Shown here: piece by piece, positions 35,725-45,386 of the stretch
Position numbering within the stretch: the first letter of the stretch is position 1
How the letters are laid out: every line of letters begins with the position of its first letter
NCBI GenBank assembly: GCA_023228995.1
Contig: JALOAD010000009.1
Coordinates: 1 to 64,000 of the forward strand
From: JALOAD01 sp023228995 [NCBI: Candidatus Muiribacterium halophilum]
Lineage (GTDB): Bacteria > Muiribacteriota > Muiribacteriia > Muiribacteriales
Reading direction: 5' to 3'
Length of the DNA stretch: 64,000 nucleotides
Made by a program: the position numbers and the translations under genes
The notes under the pieces: generated by a model
Databases searched by the model: none
What the model saw: the letters and a program-made list of their open reading frames with translations, nothing else
Told to the model about the DNA's origin: nothing

Positions 35725-36495
35725 TTATAGAGATGTAAGCTGACTAAGCATATCAAGACTTACTGAAAAAACTTTTCTAAGCTTATTCTCATTATTTTCA
35801 TCAGAGAAAATCGCAAAATCAATTTTCAATTTTGAAAAATTAGCCATCAGCTTCCCTTCCTCGTAATCAAAATACATTTTACCATTACCTTTAATATTGA
35901 TATTAAGGTTTTTTTCTCTAATTTCATTTGATTCAAATTTAGTCTCAATTACAGCACATTGAGCACCTTTATATGATTCAAATCCCTTTAATATAAATAA
36001 CATGGAGATATCAACATCTTTTGTATCTGAAGAAATATCTGAAATATCAAATTTAGCTTTAGTTCCCCAGACATCCCCAGGTTTTACTGCTTTTGAAGGG
36101 AAGTTAACCTGAAGCTCATTAATTTTTTTGCCTGATTCATCAAGGTTTTCAAGAATCTTACCGGTTTTATCCATAATAATCTGTGTAAAGCTACCTTCAC
36201 CAGCATATTTTGATTCTTTACCCTGAATAATGATTTTTCCGGAATCAACAACGTTTTTAACATTAAATGTGCCCGGCTTACTGCCTTTCTCTGTTTCTCT
36301 ATGTATATTAAGTATTAATTTTGATCCAGTTTTCTGATCTATACCAAATATAGAAAACTCAGATTTAGTAGTAGTTATAAGTTGAAAAGCTTGAATAGAA
36401 CCACCATCTAACTTATATTCTAGCGTTGCAGACTCCGGTGCTGCCATTACTGTGATAGATATAAATACAAACATCAGCATCATCAATCGCTTCAT
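35725..36495 (-). CDS. Secreted protein of unknown function in the pilin operon
   Basis: 256 aa from the ATG at 36495, which has GGAGG five bases upstream and gives a clean signal peptide (MKRLMMLMFVFISITVMA). An in-frame TTG at 36522 with its own GGAGG is an alternative. The mature protein is a repetitive beta-strand protein (LEYKLDGGSIQAFQLITTTK ... VKPGDVWGTKAKFDI ... MYFDYEEGKLMANFSKLKID) resembling DUF6263-type extracytoplasmic proteins. No catalytic motif. It lies between the PilX-like and PilV-like genes. Confidence 0.7.
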   Translation of the reverse strand: MKRLMMLMFVFISITVMAAPESATLEYKLDGGSIQAFQLITTTKSEFSIFGIDQKTGSKLILNIHRETEKGSKPGTFNVKNVVDSGKIIIQGKESKYAGEGSFTQIIMDKTGKILENLDESGKKINELQVNFPSKAVKPGDVWGTKAKFDISDISSDTKDVDISMLFILKGFESYKGAQCAVIETKFESNEIREKNLNINIKGNGKMYFDYEEGKLMANFSKLKIDFAIFSDENNENKLRKVFSVSLDMLSQLTSL

Positions 36496-36570
36496 CAAAA
36501 CCTCCGAATATTCATTTGTCAATTTTAACCACCTCCTACATACATTCTAATTTAATTATAACAGATATTT

Positions 36571-39135
36571 TTATATTTCGCTTTGCTTATTTTTCCAAAC
36601 CATCCAAAAAGCGTATGGTTGCGATATATCTGCAAGATAATTTTTGTTATTACCCTTGTTTTTATCTTTTAATCTTGTGTCGTATTCAAGAAGTGTTCCT
36701 CTTAATCCATTATTAGCTATAAAAGTTTTATCTGAAAGTTCAGTTCCAGCTGGATAATAATACATAAAATCAGCAGCCCAATTACCATAAACTTGAGTTC
36801 CAAATGCAAAAGATATAAAACAAGGTTGTTTTATTCCTGCATTAGATCCATTGCTATAATAATCTCGATTCATAGCATATAATGATGCTTCAACTCTAAT
36901 ATATTGCTTATCAGTTTCTCCATCGATTCTAATAAAAGATTTAACTAAATTCTCGTTATAATTTTTTCCAATTGATGCAAGAATAAGAAGGTCATCATCA
37001 GTTTTCTTGAGAAGATTTCTTTTAATTTGAATATCTCCAGCTACTAAAATCACACCTTTCCCATGATATACCATGTTCTCTATACCATCAGATATAGGCA
37101 TTGGAAAAGCTGAATTTATAAGATATACTCCATTAAGATAAATATGCATTGTTTTACCTTCGATTTTGACATTATGATGAGAAAAATCTCTATAATCAAC
37201 ATAAATTGCAGTAACTTTATCAAGATAAAGATTTGCAAAATCAGGATCTGAAATCCCATTATCATAATAACTCATAACCTGTCCTGGTTTTATAATATTT
37301 CCATTATAAGGAACAAGTTGAGCAACACTGTTATAATTACCATATTTTGCTCTTATATTAGGACCTTCTACTGAGGTTTCAACAAAAGCCTTAAATTTCT
37401 CTTCTTTTGTTGGTTCAGGTGGAGGGTTACTAGGATCTACTGGTGTTTTATCTTTTTTCCATCTCAAATAATAACCTTCCATATATCTAGCATATACATT
37501 ACCTTCAACTTGCGTCTTAGACATCCATTTATTATTTTTCCAAGCACCATTTAATTGTAATACTGGATGTCCTCTATAACCACTGTTATTCCAATCAACA
37601 TCTTCATTTCTACTATTTAGATCGTTATTATCTATAAAACTTGAATGTGAATATGAATTATAATAAATCTTTTGTGAATTCATAAAATACAATGGATAAG
37701 TAGGAGCTACTATAAATGGAGAAACAATATTTAAGCTTTCTTCTGTTTGTGAACCAGAACCATCCATTGACTTTTTTATTTCTTCTTCTTGGGCATAAAT
37801 TTGTGATTCTACATATTTGGTAATATTAATACCATCCCAAGTTAATGCTGTTAAACCTTTATACGAAAAATCTTCCCAATCTGCCGGACTACGAACAAGA
37901 AAGCTTTTTTCTTCACCATCTACAAATTTTCTTCCACCAAATCCAGGACTTTTAATATCTTCATCCCATGGTTTTAATGCGTATTCCCAACCATCTACAG
38001 ATTTAAAAACTTGGACAGGCATTGCTTTTTTTAACCATCCTCCTGCTGCTATTCTTCTACCAGCTTCACTACCAAGAGACGGTTCTTTATTAGCATCACT
38101 TAATCCACCATCATACATTTGTCTATAACTAAAATCAAGTATTGTCTTACCTAAAAGAGTTTCTATAATATAATAATCTTTAGGATTACTTACATAATCA
38201 AATTTTTTAGTCACCTTTTTTTTACCACTTCCAAAAGTCAAAGAAATATAACCAGGTTCACTTAAATTATAAACATCTTTTCCTAATTCAGTTTTATAAA
38301 AACCACCATAACTTTCTCTTGGTAAATCAATTACTATTTTATAATTTTCTCCTCGCATATTTCTTGGAGAGCCAAGGTAAACCTTACCTTTATTTTTTTT
38401 ATCTCCATTATTAAATCTCACAAAATAAAAAGGATTTTCTTTTTCGTCTGACAATCTATTATAATTATAATTTCCGAATTTAACTTCTTTAATAAATTCA
38501 CCATTTTTATCTTTCATAGGATATTGTGCTCCAAATTCAGACATTGCATATTTTATAAACATTGAATAATCATTAATAGCATTATATTGACCATTATATG
38601 AAAGAGTAAGAGGATTTATGACTTTTACATCTTTTGCAGCATGAGCATGATAATAATTATCACCTATTTTAGATTGAGCTATAATTTCAAGTTGACCTAA
38701 TTTTTCTTTACCAAAATTAACTTTTTCACCATCTTTTTTACCATTTCTTCTATGATAGTCTTGAGAAAAAAATCTTGCTTTTACTTTTATTTCAGCATCA
38801 ACTTCTTTTGCTAAATCACTAATTTGAGAACCACTTAAATTTATTGACTTCCACGCTGAAGAACTACCAATATTTGTATTTCTAAAAATTCCAAACCAAT
38901 CTGATTCTTTCGCATAATCATTTGCTTCTCCACGAATTCTACTCTCAGCTTCTTGTACAATGCCTTCGAGAAGAAAGTTCGCATCAATACCTTTAAACAA
39001 AACACTGCTTTGTCTTGCACCTGTTATCATACTTGTAAGCTGACCTATACCGAGAGCTCCAAGAACAATAAGAACAAGTATTGCAAGCATAATTGCATTA
39101 CCTTTTTTATTTTTTATAATTCTATTAAAATTCAT
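36571..39135 (-). CDS. Giant PilX-like pilus assembly protein
   Basis: 854 aa from the ATG at 39135, chosen because GGAGG lies four bases upstream; an ATG six codons earlier has none. The N-terminus (KNKKGNAIMLAILVLIVLGA, about residues 8-30) is the PilX-type helix with a following QSS...FLLEGIVQEAESR segment. PilX proteins are usually under 250 aa, so this one has a ~700-aa extension. Near the end (GVILVAGDIQIKRNL, LLILASIG, IRVEASLYAMN, FGTQVYGNW) it shows strands like those of other large PilX-family proteins with beta-helical folds. First gene of the operon. Probably a surface-exposed tip or adhesin. Confidence 0.75.
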   Translation of the reverse strand: MNFNRIIKNKKGNAIMLAILVLIVLGALGIGQLTSMITGARQSSVLFKGIDANFLLEGIVQEAESRIRGEANDYAKESDWFGIFRNTNIGSSSAWKSINLSGSQISDLAKEVDAEIKVKARFFSQDYHRRNGKKDGEKVNFGKEKLGQLEIIAQSKIGDNYYHAHAAKDVKVINPLTLSYNGQYNAINDYSMFIKYAMSEFGAQYPMKDKNGEFIKEVKFGNYNYNRLSDEKENPFYFVRFNNGDKKNKGKVYLGSPRNMRGENYKIVIDLPRESYGGFYKTELGKDVYNLSEPGYISLTFGSGKKKVTKKFDYVSNPKDYYIIETLLGKTILDFSYRQMYDGGLSDANKEPSLGSEAGRRIAAGGWLKKAMPVQVFKSVDGWEYALKPWDEDIKSPGFGGRKFVDGEEKSFLVRSPADWEDFSYKGLTALTWDGINITKYVESQIYAQEEEIKKSMDGSGSQTEESLNIVSPFIVAPTYPLYFMNSQKIYYNSYSHSSFIDNNDLNSRNEDVDWNNSGYRGHPVLQLNGAWKNNKWMSKTQVEGNVYARYMEGYYLRWKKDKTPVDPSNPPPEPTKEEKFKAFVETSVEGPNIRAKYGNYNSVAQLVPYNGNIIKPGQVMSYYDNGISDPDFANLYLDKVTAIYVDYRDFSHHNVKIEGKTMHIYLNGVYLINSAFPMPISDGIENMVYHGKGVILVAGDIQIKRNLLKKTDDDLLILASIGKNYNENLVKSFIRIDGETDKQYIRVEASLYAMNRDYYSNGSNAGIKQPCFISFAFGTQVYGNWAADFMYYYPAGTELSDKTFIANNGLRGTLLEYDTRLKDKNKGNNKNYLADISQPYAFWMVWKNKQSEI

Positions 39136-39244
39136 AAATCCTCCAAAGTCCATAAAAAAACTTCATTTTAACTTTATAATTTAACTCTACATTTAAAAAT
39201 TAAATTAGACCCTAATTTAATTATAACCGATTATGGTTTTATTT

Positions 39245-39679
39245 TTAAGTTAAAATTTTATTTAGATAATCTAAAGCTAAAATATAGCTTAATTCTTTGA
39301 ATCCAAATATTGCACCATCACAAACTGGAGTAAGTAAAGATATATGTCTAAATTCTTCTCTATTTGTTATATTTGATAAATGAACTTCTACTTTAGGAAT
39401 ATTTATACATTCCAATGAATCCCTTATTGCAACACTTGTATGAGTATAACCTCCAGCGTTTATAATAATTCCTTTAAATTCATCTTCACTATTTTGTATT
39501 TTTGAAATTATTTCTCCTTCAATATTAGATTGAAAAAAACTGACTTTAATTTTATTTTTTACACAATATTCCTTTATTATTAATTCTATATCTTTAAGAG
39601 TTTTATCTCCATACTGATTTTTATCTCTTTTACCGAGCATATTTAAATTTGGTCCATTTATTATTAAAATATTTAACAT
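39245..39679 (-). CDS. aroQ: Type II 3-dehydroquinate dehydratase
   Basis: 144 aa, the normal length. Catalyses the third step of the shikimate pathway, dehydrating 3-dehydroquinate. ILIINGPNLNMLGKRDKNQYG carries the catalytic Arg and Tyr, AGGYTHTSVAIRDSL the catalytic His region, and EVHLSNITNREEFRH the substrate loop. I favour the ATG at 39679, which overlaps the aroKB stop (ATGTTAA) and gives the usual short N-terminus; an ATG four codons earlier is possible. Confidence 0.93.
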   Translation of the reverse strand: MLNILIINGPNLNMLGKRDKNQYGDKTLKDIELIIKEYCVKNKIKVSFFQSNIEGEIISKIQNSEDEFKGIIINAGGYTHTSVAIRDSLECINIPKVEVHLSNITNREEFRHISLLTPVCDGAIFGFKELSYILALDYLNKILT

Positions 39680-41229
39680 AATCTTTGCCATAATTTTTTC
39701 ATTTCAAATTCACTAAAATAAAATTCATTAAATTCTATTATATTATTTTTATTTACAGGAAGTATAATACAAATTTTATCTTTTATATTTTTTTTATCCT
39801 GCTTAATCAATTCTATTGAGTCAAATAATGACTGTTCAGTCAGAGAAAAAACTTCATTACAAAAACCTGCGTTTTTCCTTATTATTTTAAAATTTTCAAA
39901 ATCTTCTAAAGTAATTTTACCTGTCAAAAAAGAAGTTTTCCAAGCATAATACATTCCATCACAAACTGCAATTCCATGTTTAACTTCAAATTTAGATATA
40001 CTCTCAATTACATGTCCAAATGTATGTCCAAGATTTAATAACAAACGAATTCCTTTTTTATCTAATTCATCTTTTTCAACTATTTTAGATTTATAAACAC
40101 AAGCCAAAATGACCGAATGTTCAATATCTTTGTCATTTTTTATAATATCAGAAGTATTTGATAAATATGAATATTTTATCATCTCACCCATTCCCGATAA
40201 AAAATCTTCTTTATCAAGAGTTTCAAGAAATAAAGTATCAATTACAATAAGTTCAGGTTGATAAAAAGAACCTATTAAATTTTTAACATTATTAAAATTA
40301 ATACTGTTTTTCCCACCAATTGAAGCATCTATCATACAAAGTAAAGTTGTTGGTATAAGAAATAATCTAATTCCTCTTTTAAAGTTTGAAGCAGCAAAAC
40401 CTGCAAGATCACAAACAGTTCCTCCACCTAAACCAATAAACACATCATTTCTTGAAAAACCATTGGTACTAGCATATTCCCATATTTTTTTGGCATTTTT
40501 TATATCTTTAAGTTTTTCACCTTCATTTAATATAATGATATGATCTGACATTTTTTTGATTAAATCTTCATATAATGAATAAACTTTTGAGTCTGTAATT
40601 ATAAGTTTTTTTGATTGAATAGAAGTTTTAGAATTTAAAAGATTATTAAAATATAATACAATATTAGTTTTAATAATTACTTCTGTATTTTCTCTTGAAG
40701 TTTTATAAGTAAAGGTGTTTTCATACTTAATTTTAATAAGATCACTAACTTCATTAATAGAAAGATTATCAGTTATAATTTGAGTATGTCCAATATCATA
40801 ATGGTTTTTTCTTTCATTCCAAAGATTTTTTACACATTCCAATTTATCCATGTTTTCAAGAAGAGGTCTATTATGAGTACCTTTAACACGGTCTAATATA
40901 ATCGAGAATGATGCTTTTAAATGAACAATATAACCAAGAGTTTTTATTACTTCTCTGTTTTTTTCATTTTTTACAATTCCACCACCAGTAGAAACAACTG
41001 TATTTTGTATATTAAGTGAATTAAGTATATTTGTTTCACATTCGCGAAAATAATCTCCACCTTTTTTTGTAAATATATCATTTACAGACATATTTTCTTT
41101 TTTTTCAATTTCTATATCAATATCAATCCAATTCATATTAAGAGAAGAAGCAAGTAATTTACCGATAGAAGTCTTTCCAGTTCCCATAAATCCAATTAAA
41201 ATGATATTATTATATTTTGAATTATTCAT
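39673..41229 (-). CDS. Bifunctional shikimate kinase / 3-dehydroquinate synthase
   Basis: 518 aa fusion. Residues 1-170 are shikimate kinase (AroK): P-loop LIGFMGTGKTSIGKLLA, DIDIEIE, and the FRECE region. Residues 175-510 are dehydroquinate synthase (AroB): GGGTVCDLAGFAASNFKRG, PTTLLCMIDASIGGKN, GMGEMIKYS and the metal ligands in NLGHTFGHVIE. The two enzymes catalyse non-consecutive steps. A similar AroK-AroB fusion is known in Thermotoga. Promoter TTTAAC-17-TAAAAT (41236-41264) ends six bases before the ATG, and no Shine-Dalgarno site is present, so the message is probably leaderless. aroC is separate, at 54131. Confidence 0.93.
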   Translation of the reverse strand: MNNSKYNNIILIGFMGTGKTSIGKLLASSLNMNWIDIDIEIEKKENMSVNDIFTKKGGDYFRECETNILNSLNIQNTVVSTGGGIVKNEKNREVIKTLGYIVHLKASFSIILDRVKGTHNRPLLENMDKLECVKNLWNERKNHYDIGHTQIITDNLSINEVSDLIKIKYENTFTYKTSRENTEVIIKTNIVLYFNNLLNSKTSIQSKKLIITDSKVYSLYEDLIKKMSDHIIILNEGEKLKDIKNAKKIWEYASTNGFSRNDVFIGLGGGTVCDLAGFAASNFKRGIRLFLIPTTLLCMIDASIGGKNSINFNNVKNLIGSFYQPELIVIDTLFLETLDKEDFLSGMGEMIKYSYLSNTSDIIKNDKDIEHSVILACVYKSKIVEKDELDKKGIRLLLNLGHTFGHVIESISKFEVKHGIAVCDGMYYAWKTSFLTGKITLEDFENFKIIRKNAGFCNEVFSLTEQSLFDSIELIKQDKKNIKDKICIILPVNKNNIIEFNEFYFSEFEMKKLWQRLC

Positions 41230-41235
41230 AAAAAG

Positions 41236-41264
41236 ATTTTATCATATAATTAAACAAAGTTAAA
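41236..41264 (-). promoter_or_regulatory. Promoter for a leaderless aroKB mRNA
   Basis: Minus strand TTTAAC (41259-41264), 17-base spacer, TAAAAT (41236-41241), then six bases to the ATG. Confidence 0.45.
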
Positions 41265-41338
41265 GAGCTTGTGAGTTAAAGGATTAATACATAAATACAC
41301 ACTATTGTTAAAACTTAACAATACAAATTTTAAACAAC

Positions 41339-41382
41339 ATAGTTCGCTATGCTCACGATGTAGTTTTACGAGCAAAACCAGG
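41339..41382. terminator. Hairpin pair after the endonuclease I gene
   Basis: Two small inverted repeats follow the minus-strand stop: GTTTTGCTCGTAAAAC and CATAG-TTCG-CTATG. There is no long T run, so termination is uncertain. Confidence 0.35.
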
Positions 41383-41384
41383 TT

Positions 41385-42392
41385 TTAAAAATCAGTTATA
41401 TTATTTATTAATTCAGGACAGTCAATAAATGGATTTCTATTATTCTGATGATCTTCCACCATTGAATTTCTTAGAAATTCTCTTTCAGTAACAGGGTCAA
41501 GTTCATTCCATTTTTTGAAAAATTCTTCCTGATCTTTATCAATAGGCATATTATATCTAACTGCAAAATACAACATTCCTCTGGCAATATCACCTTTTTT
41601 ATCATCTCTAGGTTCAAATACAGTTTTCCCGCTTTTGCTTATACCATATTTTGCTCCACCATCTGACCATTTTTCTTTAAACACTTCTCCAAATGGATTG
41701 TTTCCTCTTCTTGAATTTGTTCTTGAATCACATGGATATATATGCATCATATCAGTTTTTTTAGTTCCAGAATCTACAGAACCGAATTTTGATTGAGGCC
41801 ATGAATGTTCACAATTCATATTCCCAGGATCAGGAATTCCCATTGTTTTTACAAGTCTTGCTGTATAAACACATTCTGCATATCCGTCATTGTTGTCAAG
41901 TTCACCAAACATTATTTTTCTAGCATCTGTATAACTGTAAGTTGTATGATTATCAACAACTTCATGTAATTTAGCTTTTAATTTGCTGTCTTTTAATTCT
42001 TTCATTGAATTATAGAATTCTTCATAATCAAAACCGTTTTGATATTTATTCATTACAAATCTGAAAATTTCACCATTTTCATTTTCAAATGTTATTGAAA
42101 AAGAATCAGATTCGATTATTGAAAAATAAGTTGATTCGTTTCCACTGACAAGAAGAAACTCATTGTTATTATCGCATATAAGAATTGTATTATCATTAGA
42201 ATTTTTTTCTGATTGAAGACTTAATTCCTTGTTATCTGATTTTGATATAAAAAAATTATCTATTGTTATATATTCTGATTCAGGATAAGTTATTTTCTGT
42301 AATTCAAAATTGCCTGATATATCATTGATATTGATTGCATTTGCAGATATTAATAAAACTACTGATACTAAAATACTTAATACTTTTTTCAT
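41385..42392 (-). CDS. Secreted endonuclease I family nuclease, paralogue 1
   Basis: 335 aa with a signal peptide (about 1-19). Residues 20-140 are a beta-rich N-terminal domain that starts NINDISGNFELQ, related by eye to the DISNMDGAYYIL and QIDKMNGVYDVF starts of the other two paralogues. Residues 150-330 are the EndA/NucM-type catalytic domain: MNCEHSWPQSKFG with the general-base His, and CDSRTNSRRGNNPFGEV with the metal-binding Asn. Likely a non-specific extracellular DNA/RNA nuclease for nucleotide scavenging. GGGAG precedes the start. It is divergent from the two-component regulator gene. Confidence 0.9.
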   Translation of the reverse strand: MKKVLSILVSVVLLISANAININDISGNFELQKITYPESEYITIDNFFISKSDNKELSLQSEKNSNDNTILICDNNNEFLLVSGNESTYFSIIESDSFSITFENENGEIFRFVMNKYQNGFDYEEFYNSMKELKDSKLKAKLHEVVDNHTTYSYTDARKIMFGELDNNDGYAECVYTARLVKTMGIPDPGNMNCEHSWPQSKFGSVDSGTKKTDMMHIYPCDSRTNSRRGNNPFGEVFKEKWSDGGAKYGISKSGKTVFEPRDDKKGDIARGMLYFAVRYNMPIDKDQEEFFKKWNELDPVTEREFLRNSMVEDHQNNRNPFIDCPELINNITDF

Positions 42393-42456
42393 TATTAACT
42401 CCCAGTCATTGTTTTGACGGGACTTATACTATTATACTCTTATGCCGTGGACTTTA

Positions 42457-42485
42457 AGGATAAGACATATCTTTAAATTTGTCAA
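42457..42485 (-). promoter_or_regulatory. Promoter of endonuclease I paralogue 1
   Basis: Minus strand TTGACA (42480-42485), 17-base spacer, TATCCT (42457-42462). The transcribed leader carries GCATAAGAGTATAATAGTAT, closely matched in the leader of paralogue 3. Confidence 0.65.
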
Positions 42486-42548
42486 GCTATATTAATATTG
42501 AAATTTAAATAAAAAAAATATACAATTAAAATAAAAAATGGAGGTTCT

Positions 42549-43229
42549 TTGAAAATACTTCTTATTGAAGATGAAATTAGTACTGCTGAATTTATAGTAG
42601 ATGGACTTAAAAAAGAAAATTTTGCAGTTTTCCATATTCCCAATGGATTAGACGGTTTATTTGAAGCCTGTAATAATTACTATGATATTTTTATAATAGA
42701 TGTAATGCTTCCTGATATTGATGGAATTACAATAATTAAAAAAATCAGAGAAAAAAACATACAAACTCCAGTTATAATTCTTAGTGCTAAAAATTCAACA
42801 GAAGATATAGTATCTGGCTTAAGAGCTGGATCAGATGATTATATCTCCAAACCTTTTTCTTTCATAGAACTTCTTGCAAGAATTAAAGGGATTTTAAGAA
42901 GAATGAATTTGAATTTTTCTACATCTACTATTTTATCAGAAGGAAATCTCAAGATAGATTGTCTAAAGAAAAAAGTTTTCAGAGATAACAAAGAAATAAT
43001 ACTTCAAGCAAAAGAATTCTCATTACTTGAATATTTATTAAAAAACAAAGGAATTGTTGTCACTAAACAAATGATAATTGATAATGTTTGGAATTTCGAC
43101 TTTGATCCTGAAACAAATATCGTAGAAGCAAAAATAAGTAAGTTGAGAAACAAAATTGATAAAAATTTCAAAAATAAACTTATTCATACAATAAAAGGAC
43201 TAGGGTATATTCTTGAAGATAAATTTTGA
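42549..43229 (+). CDS. OmpR-family response regulator
   Basis: 226 aa; TTG start with GGAGG four bases upstream. Receiver domain (1-118) with phospho-acceptor Asp51 (IIDVMLPDIDG), the LSAKNS switch and K in ISKPFS; winged-helix DNA-binding domain (130-225) with LLEYLLKNKGIVVTKQMI and VEAKISKLRNKI. It heads an operon with its cognate kinase, a PAP2 phosphatase, two LtaS/MdoB-type transferases and DgkA, so its regulon probably concerns envelope lipid modification. Confidence 0.9.
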   Translation: MKILLIEDEISTAEFIVDGLKKENFAVFHIPNGLDGLFEACNNYYDIFIIDVMLPDIDGITIIKKIREKNIQTPVIILSAKNSTEDIVSGLRAGSDDYISKPFSFIELLARIKGILRRMNLNFSTSTILSEGNLKIDCLKKKVFRDNKEIILQAKEFSLLEYLLKNKGIVVTKQMIIDNVWNFDFDPETNIVEAKISKLRNKIDKNFKNKLIHTIKGLGYILEDKF

Positions 43230-44613
43230 AAAAAGGATTTCACTTTATTATCAACTTATTTTCATATTTCTAAGTATTTTTTTTATTTTTTCTATTTTCA
43301 TATCGGTAGCATCGTATTATTTCCCTTATATAACTATATTTGATAAAATTTCAGAAGATCTATTAACCGAGACAAACGAATTTAAAAATGCTTATTCTGA
43401 CAGCGAAAAAACCTTTGAAAAATTTTTAAAATTTGAACTTGAAGGAGAAGGCGAAAAAAATCTATTTGTAGAATTATTCAAAGATAATATAAAAATTTTA
43501 TCTTCAACAAAAAATAATACAATAATCAATAAATTAAAAAATTATAATAGTGGTGATGATTTTGAGGTTTTTTATGCAACACTAAACAAAAACCCAGATA
43601 AGTTTATGATAATAAAAAGGAATTTCAAAGATGGAGTAAGCATACTAATAGGTGAAAATCTAAAAGAAACTTTAAATATATTCTATATTCTAAAATATAT
43701 CATAATATTTATAAACCTTATATCATTTTTTACAGTAACTATAACAATTTTAATAATTACAAAAAAAATTTTAAATCCAATAAAGGAATTATCTGATTTC
43801 ACAAAAACTATATCTGAGAAAAAAGAATTAATTATGCACATGGATTACACAACTTTCCCTCTTGAATTATATAATTTGGCAGATAATTTCAAAAAAATGT
43901 TAAATAGAATTCATATTCTAATAAACGAAGCTGAAGAATTAAGTGACAATATTGCTCATGATATAAAAACTCCTCTTACAAATATTAAGATGATAACTGA
44001 AAACTTATTATCTGAAAAACAACTTTTATCTCATAATAAAAATTTTATATTAATTTTAAAAAACCTCAATCGTACAACTTATATAATCAACACTATACTT
44101 TCAGCTTCGAAAATTATTTCTGATACAACAAAAATTGATAACGATAAAATTAATCTACTTGAATTATCAAAAGATGCCTTTGAGTTATTCTATGAAATCG
44201 CTGAATCAAAAAATATTAAATTATCTATGCGTAATGATAATGATAAATACTTTATAAAAGGAAATCTCAAAGCAGTCCAGAGAATAATTTCAAATATTAT
44301 TGATAACTCTATAAAATATACTAATTCAGGAGGAAGTATATCAATCAATCTTTCAAAAAATAAAAATTATGTGTTTTTTTCAGTAAAAGACAGTGGAATT
44401 GGAATCCCTGAAAATGAAATCGCTAATATATTCAATAAATTTTATAAAATTGATAAATCAAGACAATCCGAAGGTATTGGACTTGGTCTAAGTATTGTAA
44501 AATCACTTGTAGAAAAATTAAATGCCGAGATATTTATAACCAGTACTTTTGGTACTGGCTCTGAATTTATTGTCAAATTCAAACAATCAGAGGTCTCAAT
44601 TACCAAAATATAA
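43213..44613 (+). CDS. Membrane sensor histidine kinase
   Basis: 466 aa. The start is a TTG that overlaps the regulator gene by 17 bases, with AGGG seven bases upstream; no ATG alternative exists nearby. Two membrane helices (about 12-35 and 155-180) flank a ~120-aa extracytoplasmic sensor region. A HAMP-like linker follows, then HisKA with His in LSDNIAHDIKTPLTNIK (about residue 250) and the ATPase domain (NIIDNSIKYT, DSGIGIPENEI, GIGLGLSIVKSL). Likely senses envelope or outer-membrane conditions and phosphorylates the adjacent regulator. Confidence 0.88.
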   Translation: MKINFEKRISLYYQLIFIFLSIFFIFSIFISVASYYFPYITIFDKISEDLLTETNEFKNAYSDSEKTFEKFLKFELEGEGEKNLFVELFKDNIKILSSTKNNTIINKLKNYNSGDDFEVFYATLNKNPDKFMIIKRNFKDGVSILIGENLKETLNIFYILKYIIIFINLISFFTVTITILIITKKILNPIKELSDFTKTISEKKELIMHMDYTTFPLELYNLADNFKKMLNRIHILINEAEELSDNIAHDIKTPLTNIKMITENLLSEKQLLSHNKNFILILKNLNRTTYIINTILSASKIISDTTKIDNDKINLLELSKDAFELFYEIAESKNIKLSMRNDNDKYFIKGNLKAVQRIISNIIDNSIKYTNSGGSISINLSKNKNYVFFSVKDSGIGIPENEIANIFNKFYKIDKSRQSEGIGLGLSIVKSLVEKLNAEIFITSTFGTGSEFIVKFKQSEVSITKI

Positions 44614-44678
44614 TCTATATTACTTATTAGTAATGTTAAGGCAATGTTTAAACAATAATCCCAAGATAAAATATAATC

Positions 44679-45386
44679 ATGGGAAAAAAAGAAAAAATCA
44701 TATTATTGTTTTGTATTCTTCTTCTAATTATTACTATATTAATTTTTGAATTTTCCAATTTCGATGTAACTTTAAGTAATTTCTTTTTTAATAAAAACAC
44801 AAATTCCTGGCTAATTTCATCAAATAATACTATATATGGTTTGATTTTTTATAGAGGATTTAAAATATTTTTAGTTTCTATAGGAATTTCTTTAATCTTA
44901 ATATTCACATTATCATTTAAATTCAAAAAATTAGAAGACCTTAGATATATTACCTTGTTTTTATTTGCATGCATGGCATTTATTCCAACTTTTATATCAT
45001 TTTTAAAGCATACTACAAATATTTATCCGCCATGGGATCTAAATATTTTTAACGGGAACAAACCTTATATAAAATTATTTGAAAAATATCCTGCGGATTT
45101 TACTCAGAAGAAAAAAGCTCAAGGTTATCCAGCAGGTCACGCTTCCGGCGGATTTAGTATTTTATGTTTTGTTTATATTTTAAAAAAAAGAAAATACAAA
45201 ATGTTTTTCTTATTATTCTGGATGTTTCTTGGTTGGTCCATGGGAATTTATCAGATGGTTCGTGGAGCACATTTTTTAAGCCATACAATCGTATCAAACA
45301 TCTTATCAATCATTATAACTCTATTATTATACTACTTATTTAAAAAAAAAATAGAAGGAGCAACTAACAATGAACAAAATCAATAA
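44679..45386 (+). CDS. PAP2-family membrane phosphatase
   Basis: 235 aa with five to six membrane helices. Catalytic motifs in order: LKHTTNIYPPWDL (Lys110, weak motif 1), YPAGHASGGF (His154, motif 2) and RGAHFLSHTIVSN (Arg195, His202, motif 3, with Asn where Asp is usual). Enzymes with this YPPWDL/PAGHASGG pattern are seen beside lipid A-modifying genes in some proteobacteria, so a lipid A or undecaprenyl/phosphatidylglycerol phosphatase role is reasonable. The Shine-Dalgarno site is weak. The next gene overlaps by 17 bases. Confidence 0.8.
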   Translation: MGKKEKIILLFCILLLIITILIFEFSNFDVTLSNFFFNKNTNSWLISSNNTIYGLIFYRGFKIFLVSIGISLILIFTLSFKFKKLEDLRYITLFLFACMAFIPTFISFLKHTTNIYPPWDLNIFNGNKPYIKLFEKYPADFTQKKKAQGYPAGHASGGFSILCFVYILKKRKYKMFFLLFWMFLGWSMGIYQMVRGAHFLSHTIVSNILSIIITLLLYYLFKKKIEGATNNEQNQ

